This document shows positions 1-14,157 of a DNA stretch of 64,000 nucleotides, piece after piece; position 1 is the first letter of the stretch, and the number at the start of each line of letters is the position of its first letter. The stretch is from an uncultured Pelagibacteraceae bacterium (GTDB lineage Bacteria; Pseudomonadota; Alphaproteobacteria; Pelagibacterales; Pelagibacteraceae): the NCBI GenBank assembly GCA_902632445.1, contig CACPCL010000003.1:1-64000 (forward strand), written 5' to 3'. The notes under the pieces were generated by a model. That model saw only the letters and a program-made list of their open reading frames with translations, made no database searches and was not told where the DNA came from. A program made the translations under genes and the position numbers.

Positions 1-1267
1 TTTATAGTTGGCGAGGAGCAGAAATTAAAAATTTTCTTACTTTTGATAAAATTTACAAAAATTGTAAAGTTTTTAAACTAGAACAAAACTACAGATCCAC
101 AAAAAATATACTTGAGACCGCATCAAATTTAATTTCAAATAATTCAAATAGAGTTGGTAAAAAATTATGGTCGTCAGCTAGTCAAGGTGAGTTAGTAAAA
201 TTAAATTGTTACAGAACTGGTAAAGAAGAAGCTCAAGGTATAAGTGATATTATAGAGAAGAAAATTAAAAAGAATTATTCTTTAAACAATGTTTCAATAC
301 TTGTTAGAGCGATTTATCAAACAAGAGAATTTGAAGAAAGATTTCTTCAAGTCGGTATAGGCTATAGAGTTCTTGGTGGTATTAAATTTTATGAAAGAGC
401 CGAAATAAAAGATGCCGTTTCATATTTAAGAATCATTAATCAAAAATTTGACGATCTTGCTTTAGAAAGAGTAATAAGTTCTCCGAAAAGAGGGATTGGA
501 GAAAGTACCCTCAATCAAATTTATACTTTTGGTAAAAACGAAAAATTATGCCTTGAAGACTCAATTATAAAAATGTTGGAAAAAGGGGAATTTAAACCGA
601 AAATAAAAACTTCATTAAGTCAGTTAATAAATATGATTCAAAAATGGAGGAAAGATTCCTTTGTCATCAAGCACTTTGATTTATTAAAGATAGTGCTAGA
701 TGAATCAGGATATTCCTCAATGCTTAAAAATAAAAAAGATTTAGAAAATGAAAATAGATTAGAAAATTTGAAAGAGCTATTAAGAGCTATGCAGGACTAT
801 GACAATTTACAAAGTTTTTTAGAGCATGTTGCTTTGGCAACATCAATTGATCAAGAGTGGCAAGGTGCAAAAATAAATTTGATGACGATGCATGCTGCTA
901 AGGGCCTAGAATTCGATGTTGTTTTTCTTCCTGGTTGGGAGGAAGGTTTATTTCCTCACCAAAAGTCCCTAGAGGAAAAAGGAGACTTTGCTTTAGAAGA
1001 AGAGAGAAGATTAGCATACGTGGGAATTACAAGAGCAAGAAAAGAAGCTTATTTATCGTTTGCGATGAAAAGGGCTTATCATGGTGATTGGATAGATGCT
1101 TTACCTTCAAGATTTATTAACGAGATTCCTGATGAGAGTGTAGAAAAAAACGATATTGGTTTTACAGAAAATGATGATTTTGAATTCAATCAGGATAATT
1201 CAATTGAATTTGATGAGGGTTACAGAAGCCCCGGTTGGGATAGGTACAAAAAAAATAAATTACTGAA

Positions 1268-1271
<4 letters not shown>
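1..1271 (+). CDS. uvrD: ATP-dependent DNA helicase UvrD/PcrA family, 3' part (cut by window edge)
   Basis: SF1 3'-5' DNA helicase used in excision and mismatch repair and replication restart. The track begins this ORF at an internal ATG (573), but the same frame is open from base 3 and reads YSWRGAEIKNF, then the helicase motif LEQNYRST, so the gene enters from outside the window. Further on are the motif V region (INLMTMHAAKGLEFD) and motif VI (RRLAYVGITRARK), both hallmarks of UvrD/PcrA/Rep. The N-terminal Walker A half is missing only because the window starts here. The C-terminus ends in an acidic, low-complexity tail. Its stop overlaps the start of pepP by four bases (ATGA), so the two are translationally coupled. 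UvrD, PcrA and Rep cannot be separated securely from this half, but UvrD is usual in this group. Confidence 0.93.
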
Positions 1272-5834
<4,563 letters not shown>

Positions 5835-5881
5835 TATATGACTAATAACAGATTATAATTGAATCGTAAATTTTTAAGACT

Positions 5882-6802
5882 TTAAGCACCTATAGCAACT
5901 GGATTTTCATAAGAATTTTGATTTTGATTTTCTATATTTTCAAAATTTACAATACTCCAATTGGCTTTATCAGAAAAAAACTTTTTCAAGAGTTTATTAG
6001 TTAAAGCGTGCCCACCTTGAGATGTTTTTATAAGACCAAAAATTCGGTTTCCGGAAAGCATAATATCGCCTAAACAATCAAGAATTTTATGATAAACAAA
6101 TTCATGTCTGTTCCTTAAACCGTCATCATTTAAAATTTTATTACCTTGCACAACTATTGCATTATCAAGAGATCCTCCCTTAGCTAAACCCATCCTTTTT
6201 ATGCTATCTATATCTTCATATAGACAAAAAGTTCTAGAGTTGTAAATTGGAGTTAAATCATCATTGCTAAGTTTGAATTCTTTTCTTCTAGTTCTGATTA
6301 AAGGATTATTGAAGATTAATTCAAAATCTATAATTAAATCCTGACTAAGAGGTTCTATTGAAATAAATTTTTTTCCATCAAATACTTCAACTTTTTTTAA
6401 TACCTTAATAAATTTTCTTGGTTCATTTTGTTCTTCTACTCCCACAGATCTAATTGCATCAACAAAATCAACAGCTGATCCATCCATGATTGGTATTTCT
6501 GGAGCATCAACTTCTACTAATACATTGTCGACACCCTCACCATAAAAAGCCGCCATTAAATGTTCTACTGTTGAAACACTAACTCCATTATCATTTATTA
6601 ATTTAGTGCACAAAACTGGTTCAACAACATTTTTAAAGTTCGCGTGAATAATGTTATTATTTTTAACATCAACTCTTTTAAAAACTATACCAGAATTTTG
6701 TTTAGAAGGTTTTATTGTTAAATTTACTTCTTTACCGTTATGAAGCCCAATACCCTTAAGATTTATTTTTTCTCTCAGGGTTTTTTGATTAATTTTTGAC
6801 AT
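5882..6802 (-). CDS. lpxC: UDP-3-O-acyl-N-acetylglucosamine deacetylase LpxC
   Basis: Zinc deacetylase carrying out the first committed step of lipid A synthesis, so the cell makes lipopolysaccharide. Family motifs are intact: VSTVEHLMAAFYG (His ligand), and YHKILDCLGD (His and Asp ligands). The 306 residues equal the normal size. It directly follows ftsA; in most proteobacteria ftsZ lies between them, but here ftsZ is at the other end of the cluster. A TATAAA element lies only five bases upstream of the ATG, so a leaderless transcript from an internal promoter is possible though unproven. Confidence 0.97.
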   Translation of the reverse strand: MSKINQKTLREKINLKGIGLHNGKEVNLTIKPSKQNSGIVFKRVDVKNNNIIHANFKNVVEPVLCTKLINDNGVSVSTVEHLMAAFYGEGVDNVLVEVDAPEIPIMDGSAVDFVDAIRSVGVEEQNEPRKFIKVLKKVEVFDGKKFISIEPLSQDLIIDFELIFNNPLIRTRRKEFKLSNDDLTPIYNSRTFCLYEDIDSIKRMGLAKGGSLDNAIVVQGNKILNDDGLRNRHEFVYHKILDCLGDIMLSGNRIFGLIKTSQGGHALTNKLLKKFFSDKANWSIVNFENIENQNQNSYENPVAIGA

Positions 6803-6869
6803 AGAGTTTTATACAAGATGTGGAAAAATCAATTAAAACAACAAATGTTTCGAAAAAAAACAATAAATT

Positions 6870-8063
6870 TTATTTAAAAATATATTCAAAGAATCTCGAT
6901 ATTATTGATTTTTTTTCATGAATTATTGGGACTGCCTCTTTTTTCCACCCATATTGAACAAGCTTATTTATATCATTATAGAAAATTTCTTCTGTCGGTG
7001 GATCAATCAATTTTGTCATGTCTCCTTTATTTTGTGAAAAAGATTCGATGAAGATTTTTTGAAAACAATCAATGTTAATCTTATCTTCAATTTTTAAAAA
7101 GATTGGTATATTTTTGTTATAAAAGCTTACGACATTTATATTTTTAAATAAAATAATTTCAACTAATTCTTTAATTCTTGCTAAAGCTATATCATAAAGT
7201 AATTTCTTCTTTATTTTTCTGAAGCTTTGATCTTGAAAAAATTTGTTTTCTATTAATTCATTTTCTAAATCATTTGAAGAAAAATTTATTTTTTTTAAAA
7301 TATTTTGAATTATTTCTTTTTTTAAGGGAACAATCTTAGATATATCTTTTATTATAATGTCAGAGCCAAAGTCGAAATTTTGCGTAAATTTAAGAGCTGA
7401 ATTTTCAAAAAATATTATTTGAGATTTATTCTTGTTAATATCAATCTTAAAAAATGTTTCTAATTTTGAATTTTCATTGATTAAATTTACTCCTTCGATA
7501 AAATTTTTCGAAATAATTTTTTTGATTCTTAAGTTACACTTGTTAAAAATATTTCTAATATTTTTATAATCGTTATTATTAATTAAAAAAAAAGATAACT
7601 CATGTGAATAGAATTCTCCGAATAACCCAATGGGTAAATTTTCAATATTTTTTTTATCAAGATTATATTTAGAATTAAAAATATGAAGTATGGTTTTGTG
7701 TTCTTCAATTTCATTTATCTTTGACTTTAAAGAATTGATAATATAAGTAATATTTTCTTTAACTAATTGAGATCCATTTAACTTTTTATATCCACTAAAA
7801 TTGATTAAATAACAATTAAAATTATTTAATATAAGGATTGCTTCCTTGAACACTATATTTAATTTTTGTTCAATATTAAAAATATTCTTTTTTAAAATAC
7901 TACACACTAAATTTAAATCTGATATTTGATTATTTAAAATACCTTGGATTGGGACTGTGTCTGAAAAAAGTAATTTAAAATTATTATTTTGTTTTTCTCC
8001 GACTGTAAAAATAAAATCGGTGGTATTAATTTCAACAAAAAGTTTAGGTGAATTAGTGATCAT
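6870..8063 (-). CDS. ftsA: Divergent FtsA-like cell division protein with degraded ATP-binding motifs
   Basis: FtsA is the actin-like protein that anchors FtsZ to the membrane and recruits later division proteins. The identity rests on position (directly after ftsQ and before lpxC), size (397 aa) and weak similarity along the actin fold: an N-terminal strand FVEINTTDFIFTVGE in place of the usual EIGTxK phosphate-1 motif, and FKIDINKNKSQIIFF in place of the glycine-rich phosphate-2 motif DIGGGTTD. The C-terminal TGGG-type adenosine motif is not recognisable. The last residues (SIISRFFEYIFK) can form a short amphipathic helix like the FtsA membrane anchor. Seen: the substitutions. Inferred: little or no ATP binding but retained membrane attachment. 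The sequence similarity alone would be marginal. Confidence 0.72.
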   Translation of the reverse strand: MITNSPKLFVEINTTDFIFTVGEKQNNNFKLLFSDTVPIQGILNNQISDLNLVCSILKKNIFNIEQKLNIVFKEAILILNNFNCYLINFSGYKKLNGSQLVKENITYIINSLKSKINEIEEHKTILHIFNSKYNLDKKNIENLPIGLFGEFYSHELSFFLINNNDYKNIRNIFNKCNLRIKKIISKNFIEGVNLINENSKLETFFKIDINKNKSQIIFFENSALKFTQNFDFGSDIIIKDISKIVPLKKEIIQNILKKINFSSNDLENELIENKFFQDQSFRKIKKKLLYDIALARIKELVEIILFKNINVVSFYNKNIPIFLKIEDKINIDCFQKIFIESFSQNKGDMTKLIDPPTEEIFYNDINKLVQYGWKKEAVPIIHEKKSIISRFFEYIFK

Positions 8064-8066
8064 TCC

Positions 8067-8726
8067 TTATTTTAAAATAAGTTGATCATTAATTCTATAA
8101 TCAAAAATTTTATATTTTTCAAAATTTTGTTGATCTTTTACGCCTAAAAAATTTTTTAAACTTTTTGTATAATTTTTTATTGGTAATTTTATAGTTTGAT
8201 TCTTTTCAGTAACTATATCCCATCTTTTTGACTCAAAGTAATAAATTTTTTTGATGATACCGAAAGGAAAATTATTTTTTTTTAAATTTTTATAAAATAT
8301 TTCGAAATTTTCTTTATTGCTAAAAACTGTTGGTAAGCCTTCATAATCTTTTAAGGGTATAAAATTAATTAAATCGTATTTATCAGTAAAATAATATTTA
8401 TCTTTTTTATCTTGTAAAATAACGATTGGCTTTTTTTCAAAAATTTTTATTTTGACTTGATTAGGGTAAATTTTTTTTATTTCAAAACTTTCAATAAAAC
8501 TAATCTTCTTTAATTCTTTTTTTATGTGGTTATTTTGCAATAAGAAAAGATTTTTATCATACAAAAAATCAGTGGCATTTTTAAGTTCTGAAATATCTAT
8601 GATTTGGTAATTTTCGAAAATTACTTTCTCTATTTTATATTTCAAATTTATTTTTAGATTTATATTATTATTATAAGTACTTAGTAAGAGAAATAGGGCT
8701 AGAGCAAAAAAAAAACGTTTTTTCAT
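8067..8726 (-). CDS. ftsQ: Cell division protein FtsQ
   Basis: Bitopic inner-membrane divisome protein that links early and late division proteins through FtsB/FtsL. It has a short cytoplasmic N-terminus (MKKR), one transmembrane segment (FFFALALFLLLSTY) and a periplasmic POTRA-like region (YKIEKVIFENYQIIDISELK, then IESFEIKKIYPNQVKIKIFEKKP). The 219 residues are shorter than most alphaproteobacterial FtsQ, mainly at the cytoplasmic N-terminus. It overlaps ddl by four bases and precedes ftsA, the classical ddl-ftsQ-ftsA order. Sequence is divergent, but topology, POTRA pattern and position agree. Confidence 0.87.
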   Translation of the reverse strand: MKKRFFFALALFLLLSTYNNNINLKINLKYKIEKVIFENYQIIDISELKNATDFLYDKNLFLLQNNHIKKELKKISFIESFEIKKIYPNQVKIKIFEKKPIVILQDKKDKYYFTDKYDLINFIPLKDYEGLPTVFSNKENFEIFYKNLKKNNFPFGIIKKIYYFESKRWDIVTEKNQTIKLPIKNYTKSLKNFLGVKDQQNFEKYKIFDYRINDQLILK

Positions 8727-9661
8727 CTATTAATGCTTGCATCTAGTAAAATTTTTTCAACTAAATTTGAAAATTTTATGCCACAAAAATTCGCGATTTC
8801 TGGCACAAGCGAAAGTCCTGTCATACCTGGTTGAGTATTAATTTCTAAAAGATAAAATTTATTTTTATAAAATTTGAAGTCTGTTCTTGTCACTCCTTTA
8901 CAATCAAGAGCATTGTGTGCCTTTTTTGCTATTTTTAAAACTTTTTTATAATTTGATTTATTTAGCCTGGCTGGCATTATATGTTTTGTTTTTGCTGATT
9001 TTGTATACTTGGCTTTGTAATCGTAAAAAGATCTCTTTGGAATTAGCTCTATTGCCCCAAGAGATTTTTTTTTTATTACTGCAACCTGAACTTCCTGGCC
9101 TCCAATGTACTGTTCCAAAATAATTTGACTATATTTTTTAAAAAGTGATTTTGACGAACTAATTAAATTTTTAAAATCTTTAGCGATTTTTACTCCTAGA
9201 CTTGACCCTTCATTAATTGGTTTTAATATTACTGGAAAACAAATATTTTTTTTTTTTAAATGTATTTTTAATTTTTTAATATTTAAATTATTTTTATCCA
9301 AGATAAAATAATTTGGAGTTAATATTTTGTTTTTTATAAATATTTCTTTGGAAATAGCTTTATTCATTGAATTATAAGAACTTATTACTCCTGAATGAGT
9401 ATATGGAATTCTTAAATATTCAAAATAACTTTGAGCTACACCATCTTCCCCATCTTTACCGTGTAAGGCATTAAAAATTACATCAGTTTTTTTTTTATCT
9501 ATAAGATTTAAACTTTTAAATTTTGGATCGAAAGTTGATACTTGGTATTTCTTACTTTTTAAAGCACTTATGCAAGCTTTCCCGCTTTCTAAACTAACGG
9601 CTCTTTCACCTGATGTGCCTCCTAAAACAACTAAAACTTTTTTAAATTTTTTTTTATTCAC
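8723..9661 (-). CDS. ddl: D-alanine--D-alanine ligase
   Basis: ATP-grasp ligase that makes the D-Ala-D-Ala dipeptide added by MurF. Motifs: VVLGGTSGERAVSLESG at the N-terminus, FNALHGKDGEDG, the ATP-grasp segment FPVILKPINEGSSLGV, and the metal-binding LLEINTQPGMTGLSLVPE at the C-terminus. The 312 residues match DdlB (306). It overlaps murB by eight bases and ftsQ by four, so it is embedded in the operon. Confidence 0.96.
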   Translation of the reverse strand: MNKKKFKKVLVVLGGTSGERAVSLESGKACISALKSKKYQVSTFDPKFKSLNLIDKKKTDVIFNALHGKDGEDGVAQSYFEYLRIPYTHSGVISSYNSMNKAISKEIFIKNKILTPNYFILDKNNLNIKKLKIHLKKKNICFPVILKPINEGSSLGVKIAKDFKNLISSSKSLFKKYSQIILEQYIGGQEVQVAVIKKKSLGAIELIPKRSFYDYKAKYTKSAKTKHIMPARLNKSNYKKVLKIAKKAHNALDCKGVTRTDFKFYKNKFYLLEINTQPGMTGLSLVPEIANFCGIKFSNLVEKILLDASINR

Positions 9662-10586
9662 CTATAATTTTAATCTCTAATTCAAGATTAATTCCCATTT
9701 TTTGTTTAACAGTTTGCTTTACTTTTTTAATAAGTTTCTCAATGTCAGACGACTTTGCATTTCCATTATTTACAAAAAAATTACAGTGTTTATTTGAAAT
9801 TATGGCATCTCCTACGCTAAATTTTTCACATCCACTTTTTTTGATTAACTGCCAAGCCTTTTTTTCCCCACTTAAATTTTTAAAAGTACTTCCACAGGTT
9901 TTTACTTGACTAGGTTGAGATAATTTTTTTTTATTAATTAAAAATTTTTGTTTTTTTTCAATTATATCTTTAACAGTTTTTTTACCTTTAAGTTTTACTG
10001 ATGTAATAATAAGGTTTTTAGGTAAATTTGCACTTCTATAAACAAATTTTATCTCCTCGCTTTTTATTTCTTTAGTAGTACAATTATTTATGTCGATTGC
10101 TGTTATTGAAACTAATATTTTGGAAATATCATCTCCATAACAACCGCTGTTCATAATTACTGCTCCGCCAATAGAACCGGGGATGCAGGATAAAAACTCA
10201 AGACCTGAAAGTTCATTTTCTTTAGCAAAATTTGCAATTTTTCGGTCAAGAGTTGCAGCGCCTACTTCAATAATATTTTCATTAAATAGACTTATAGATG
10301 AAAAACTCGCTCCAAGTTTAATCACAACTCCTTTGATGCCATTGTCTCTAACTAATGTGTTTGAACCAGCACCAATAATTGTGATTTTAAGTTTATTTTT
10401 TTTATTTTCTTCAAAAAACTCAATTAACTGGTTAATATTTTTTGGCTTAAAAAAATACTCTGCAGGTCCACCAAGATTAAACCAATTATAATTGGATAAC
10501 TTAATGTTCTTAGAAATATTATCACCAAATTTTTTAATCAAATTTAAATTTGTGTTCATATTATTTATTTTAACTCCCTCATCCAT
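9654..10586 (-). CDS. murB: UDP-N-acetylenolpyruvoylglucosamine reductase MurB
   Basis: FAD enzyme that reduces UDP-GlcNAc-enolpyruvate to UDP-MurNAc. The FAD-binding segment TIIGAGSNTLVRD, the region GLEFLSCIPGSIGGAVIMNSGCYG and the type I/II arrangement ending in an active-site Glu (LELEIKII) are visible, as is KTCGSTFKN with the catalytic serine region. The 310 residues fit the shorter type II forms. It overlaps murC by 22 bases if the first ATG is used; a start at MNTNLNLIKKFG, nine residues on, would remove most of that overlap. Confidence 0.95.
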   Translation of the reverse strand: MDEGVKINNMNTNLNLIKKFGDNISKNIKLSNYNWFNLGGPAEYFFKPKNINQLIEFFEENKKNKLKITIIGAGSNTLVRDNGIKGVVIKLGASFSSISLFNENIIEVGAATLDRKIANFAKENELSGLEFLSCIPGSIGGAVIMNSGCYGDDISKILVSITAIDINNCTTKEIKSEEIKFVYRSANLPKNLIITSVKLKGKKTVKDIIEKKQKFLINKKKLSQPSQVKTCGSTFKNLSGEKKAWQLIKKSGCEKFSVGDAIISNKHCNFFVNNGNAKSSDIEKLIKKVKQTVKQKMGINLELEIKIIGE

Positions 10587-11953
10587 TTTGAAATATATCC
10601 TGCTCCCATTCCAATAATAAGTTCATTACTTATTAAATTTCTTTGTAAATATTTTTTTAGCTCATCCTGATTTTTAATCACTATAACTTGAACTTTAGAC
10701 ATTTTAGAGATCAAATTAGCAAAATTTAAATGATTAAATTTTTTATTTTTCCTCTCTCCAGCGGCATATATCGGACAAAGGATAACTGAGTCTGATTTCA
10801 AGAAGGATTTTGCAAATTCGTTTTTCAAAGAAATCACTCTTGAATAGCGATGTGGTTCAAAAACTGAAATTATTTTTCTGCTACTATTTACATTTTTTAT
10901 TCCATCTAATATAGATTTTATTTCTGTTGGATGATGAGCATAATCATCAAAAAAGTCATTTCCGTTTCTTGAAAATATTTTTGTCATTCTACGCTGAACT
11001 CCAGAAAAGTTTTTAAGAGATTTTTTAATTATCTTTTCGTTTACGCCTAAATTTAAACATACAGTAATAGCAGCAGTTGCGTTTAAAACATTGTGTTTCC
11101 CTAATAATTTTAAATTAATATTTTTTATAGTTTTATTTTTTCTTTTAATATTTCTATAACTTAAATCAAATAACGAATAATCATTTTTATATCTTATATT
11201 TGAAATTTGAAAGTTTGCTTTTCTGCTAACTCCATAAGTTAAAATATTTTTATTTTTTAGTTTCCTAAGTATTTTTTTAATACTTTTGCCCTCAAGACAC
11301 ACAATAGATTTTCCAGTTGGAGGAGTTTTTTCAATAAATTTTATAAATGAATTTTCTAAGTTTTTAAAATTTTTATAAAAATCAATATGTTCATAATCAA
11401 TATTTGTAACAATTGAATAATTAATTGGTAACTTAAGAAAACTCCCATCTGACTCGTCTGCCTCGAGTATCGCCCACTCACCCTTACCAAGCTTTGCATT
11501 AGTATTAAAAGAGTTTATTACACCGCCGTTAATAATAGTTGGATCAAGTTTTTGGTCAGACAAAATTTTTGATACTAGAGAAGTGGTTGTAGTTTTTCCG
11601 TGTGATCCAGTAATTATAATGTTTTTTTTTAAGGAAACTACATCTGAAAGAACTTCAGCTCTTGAATAAATAGGTATTTTTTTTTGTATAGCATATTTTA
11701 TTTCAATATTATTATTTTTAATTGCGGAGGACCTAACTAATATTGTTGCACTTTTAACATTATTTCTTGAGTGACCTATGAATACTTTTATTCCAGATTT
11801 TGTGCAACTAACAGTATTTTTATTTTTATTTTGATCACTACCTTGAATATTGAAACCCATGTTTCTCATCACAAGTGCTAAGCCACTCATGCCTATACCG
11901 CCAATACCTACAAAATGGATAATTTCTTTTCGTCCCAAACTAATTTTTTTCAT
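10565..11953 (-). CDS. murC: UDP-N-acetylmuramate--L-alanine ligase MurC
   Basis: Adds L-alanine to UDP-MurNAc using ATP, the first amino acid step of the stem peptide. The N-terminal Rossmann motif HFVGIGGIGMSGLA, the Walker-type loop ITGSHGKTTTTS and the C-terminal FDDYAHHPTEI are diagnostic of MurC. The 462 residues are family-typical. It overlaps murG by 14 bases upstream and murB downstream, in the usual murG-murC-murB order of alphaproteobacteria. Confidence 0.97.
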   Translation of the reverse strand: MKKISLGRKEIIHFVGIGGIGMSGLALVMRNMGFNIQGSDQNKNKNTVSCTKSGIKVFIGHSRNNVKSATILVRSSAIKNNNIEIKYAIQKKIPIYSRAEVLSDVVSLKKNIIITGSHGKTTTTSLVSKILSDQKLDPTIINGGVINSFNTNAKLGKGEWAILEADESDGSFLKLPINYSIVTNIDYEHIDFYKNFKNLENSFIKFIEKTPPTGKSIVCLEGKSIKKILRKLKNKNILTYGVSRKANFQISNIRYKNDYSLFDLSYRNIKRKNKTIKNINLKLLGKHNVLNATAAITVCLNLGVNEKIIKKSLKNFSGVQRRMTKIFSRNGNDFFDDYAHHPTEIKSILDGIKNVNSSRKIISVFEPHRYSRVISLKNEFAKSFLKSDSVILCPIYAAGERKNKKFNHLNFANLISKMSKVQVIVIKNQDELKKYLQRNLISNELIIGMGAGYISKWMRELK

Positions 11954-13037
11954 CGATAGTTTTTTTTAATTCTTTGCTAATATTGTTGTAGACATTTTTG
12001 TCAGAATGTTGACTTTGATTAAACTTAATTTTTTTGAATATAGATTTATCCTCGTAAATCTTTTTTATTATGGTATAAAGCTTGTTGTTTAAATCTTTTT
12101 CTTCAACTAATAAACCATATTCTTTATTTTCGTAGAAAATGGCATTTTTAAGTTGGTGATTATCTGATGATGTTGGCAGAGGAATTGCTATGAAAGGTAT
12201 ATTTGCATTAGTAAGCTCTGCTAATACTGATGAGCCAGATCTTGTTATCGCTATATTTACTCTAGAAAAATAATTTATTAAATCATAATTAAAATTAAAA
12301 ATTTCAAAATCAATCTTATTTTTTTTATAAAATAAAGTAAGTTCCTCATTCTGTTTGGGCAAACAATGCTGAAAAATTTTTAAAGGAATTTTTTGTCTTT
12401 TGCATTTTCTAAATATAAATGGTAGTTTTTCTGCAAAAACTTTTGCAGCTTGGCTTCCTCCTAATACAAGAATGTTTATTTTTTCAGTAATTTTATTATC
12501 AATATTATTATCAGGAAAATTTATAATTTGTTTATTAAGAATATTACCTATTTCACAAATTTTATCTCTATATTTACTATTGATACCATTAAGAGATTTA
12601 TTTGAAACAAAAATTTTTGATGCAAAAGGCAATAAATATCTATTTGCTTTTCCAATAATTAAATTATTTTCGTAAATAATAAATTTTATATTTAATATTT
12701 TTGCTGAAATGCAAATTGGGAATGAGGCATATCCACCCATACCAAAAATAATTGTTGGTCTATTGAAAAATAAAAAAGAGAGAGATCTTAAAGATGAAAA
12801 AAAAATTAGAATTAATGAAAACACCTTTTTAAAAAGATTATCACTTTTAAACGGAAACGATGGTAAGATCATTATATCTATCTTTTTTTTTTCTTTTAAA
12901 AATTTATAACCTCTACTATCTGTAATTAATTTTACTTCATAATTTTTTTCTACTAAATCTATAGCCAAATTGTGTCCTGGTATGACGTGACCTCCAGTGC
13001 CGCCAGCTGCTATTAAAATTTTAATTTTTTTATTCAT
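11940..13037 (-). CDS. murG: UDP-N-acetylglucosamine transferase MurG
   Basis: Peripheral inner-membrane GT-B glycosyltransferase that adds GlcNAc to lipid I to make lipid II. The N-terminal glycine-rich loop AAGGTGGHVIPG, GMGGYASFP and the acceptor-side SGSSVLAELTNANIPFIAIPLP are family signatures. The 365 residues match E. coli MurG (355). It overlaps ftsW by eight bases upstream, consistent with coupling of lipid II synthesis to the FtsW-FtsI synthase in one operon. Confidence 0.96.
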   Translation of the reverse strand: MNKKIKILIAAGGTGGHVIPGHNLAIDLVEKNYEVKLITDSRGYKFLKEKKKIDIMILPSFPFKSDNLFKKVFSLILIFFSSLRSLSFLFFNRPTIIFGMGGYASFPICISAKILNIKFIIYENNLIIGKANRYLLPFASKIFVSNKSLNGINSKYRDKICEIGNILNKQIINFPDNNIDNKITEKINILVLGGSQAAKVFAEKLPFIFRKCKRQKIPLKIFQHCLPKQNEELTLFYKKNKIDFEIFNFNYDLINYFSRVNIAITRSGSSVLAELTNANIPFIAIPLPTSSDNHQLKNAIFYENKEYGLLVEEKDLNNKLYTIIKKIYEDKSIFKKIKFNQSQHSDKNVYNNISKELKKTIDEKN

Positions 13038-14157
13038 AAAGATGAGTCCTATTTTTAGTATAGTTTAATATTACTCCTGCTAAAATAGCGCTTCCCATTA
13101 AAGAGGAGCCTCCATAACTTAAAAATGGCAAGGTCATTCCAGTAGTAGGAATCAAACTTGTATTAACACCTATATGAATAAAAGTTTGAAAAATCAGCAG
13201 TGCTGATAAACCACAAAGAGAAATTTTTATTAACTGGTCATCTTGATTGATACAGTTTTTAATAATTCTGAAAGAAATGTACAAAAAAATTAAAATAATC
13301 ATTATTGAAATTACTGAGCCATATTCTTCGGAAATAATTGCAATTATATAGTCAGTATGAGCCTCAGGAACATTATCTTTAAGTATCCCCTCTCCCATTC
13401 CCTGACCTTTTATACCACCAAGTTTTATAGCATCTAATGCTGATGAAGATTGAAATTTATCTCCTTTTGTCGGATCTACAAATGATATTAGGCGACTAAT
13501 TATGTATCCAAACTTTTCAGGCATTAAAAATAATAATAAACTTAAAGATATTAAAAAAATTGAAAAAAAACCGAAAATATAGAACATGCTTACTCCTGCG
13601 ATGAAAACTGTAGCGACCCAGCTTCCAATTAATAAGATAGATTGTCCTAGATCTGGTTGGTCAATCAGTAGAATAATTACCGAGATTAATAATAAAAAAC
13701 TAAAAATATATTTAATTTGAGAATTCCTTAATTTTTCTAAAGTTAATATTTTTACAGTCGCAAGTATGAAAAAAGGTTTGAGTACCTCAATAGGTTGTAA
13801 CCTAAAAAAATAAAGATCAAGCCATCTTTTTGCACCTTTTACCTCAACTCCAATTAATGGAACTAGAGCGAGAAAAATGAATGAAACTACAAATAAAGGA
13901 ACAACGATTTTTTTTAAAAAGGAAGTTTCAACGGCTGAGAGAACGATCATGATAAGTAATGCAAAAATAGTAAAAAATAAGTGTTTAGAGAAAAAAAAAT
14001 AATAATCTTTGTTTAGCCTTTCACCTGCCAAAAATGATGTTGAAGAGAAAGAAAAAAATAGCCCAAGAAAAAATAAAATTAAAAAACTTATAAAGATTTT
14101 TTTATCTATATTTCGCCAATAATTAATTATTTTAAATTTAAATGAATTTTCTTGCAT
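13030..14157 (-). CDS. ftsW: Peptidoglycan glycosyltransferase FtsW (SEDS family)
   Basis: Multi-pass SEDS protein that polymerises septal glycan strands with FtsI. About ten hydrophobic segments are evident (for example FLILFFLGLFFSFSS and FFTIFALLIMIVLSAVE). SEDS signatures include FRLQPIEVLKPFFILATV, IDQPDLGQSILL, PEAHTDYIIAIISEE with its conserved acidic residue, and TGMTLPFLSYGGSS. The 375 residues are typical. It overlaps murD by 20 bases, which is long but consistent with this cluster. Confidence 0.96.
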   Translation of the reverse strand: MQENSFKFKIINYWRNIDKKIFISFLILFFLGLFFSFSSTSFLAGERLNKDYYFFFSKHLFFTIFALLIMIVLSAVETSFLKKIVVPLFVVSFIFLALVPLIGVEVKGAKRWLDLYFFRLQPIEVLKPFFILATVKILTLEKLRNSQIKYIFSFLLLISVIILLIDQPDLGQSILLIGSWVATVFIAGVSMFYIFGFFSIFLISLSLLLFLMPEKFGYIISRLISFVDPTKGDKFQSSSALDAIKLGGIKGQGMGEGILKDNVPEAHTDYIIAIISEEYGSVISIMIILIFLYISFRIIKNCINQDDQLIKISLCGLSALLIFQTFIHIGVNTSLIPTTGMTLPFLSYGGSSLMGSAILAGVILNYTKNRTHLYE

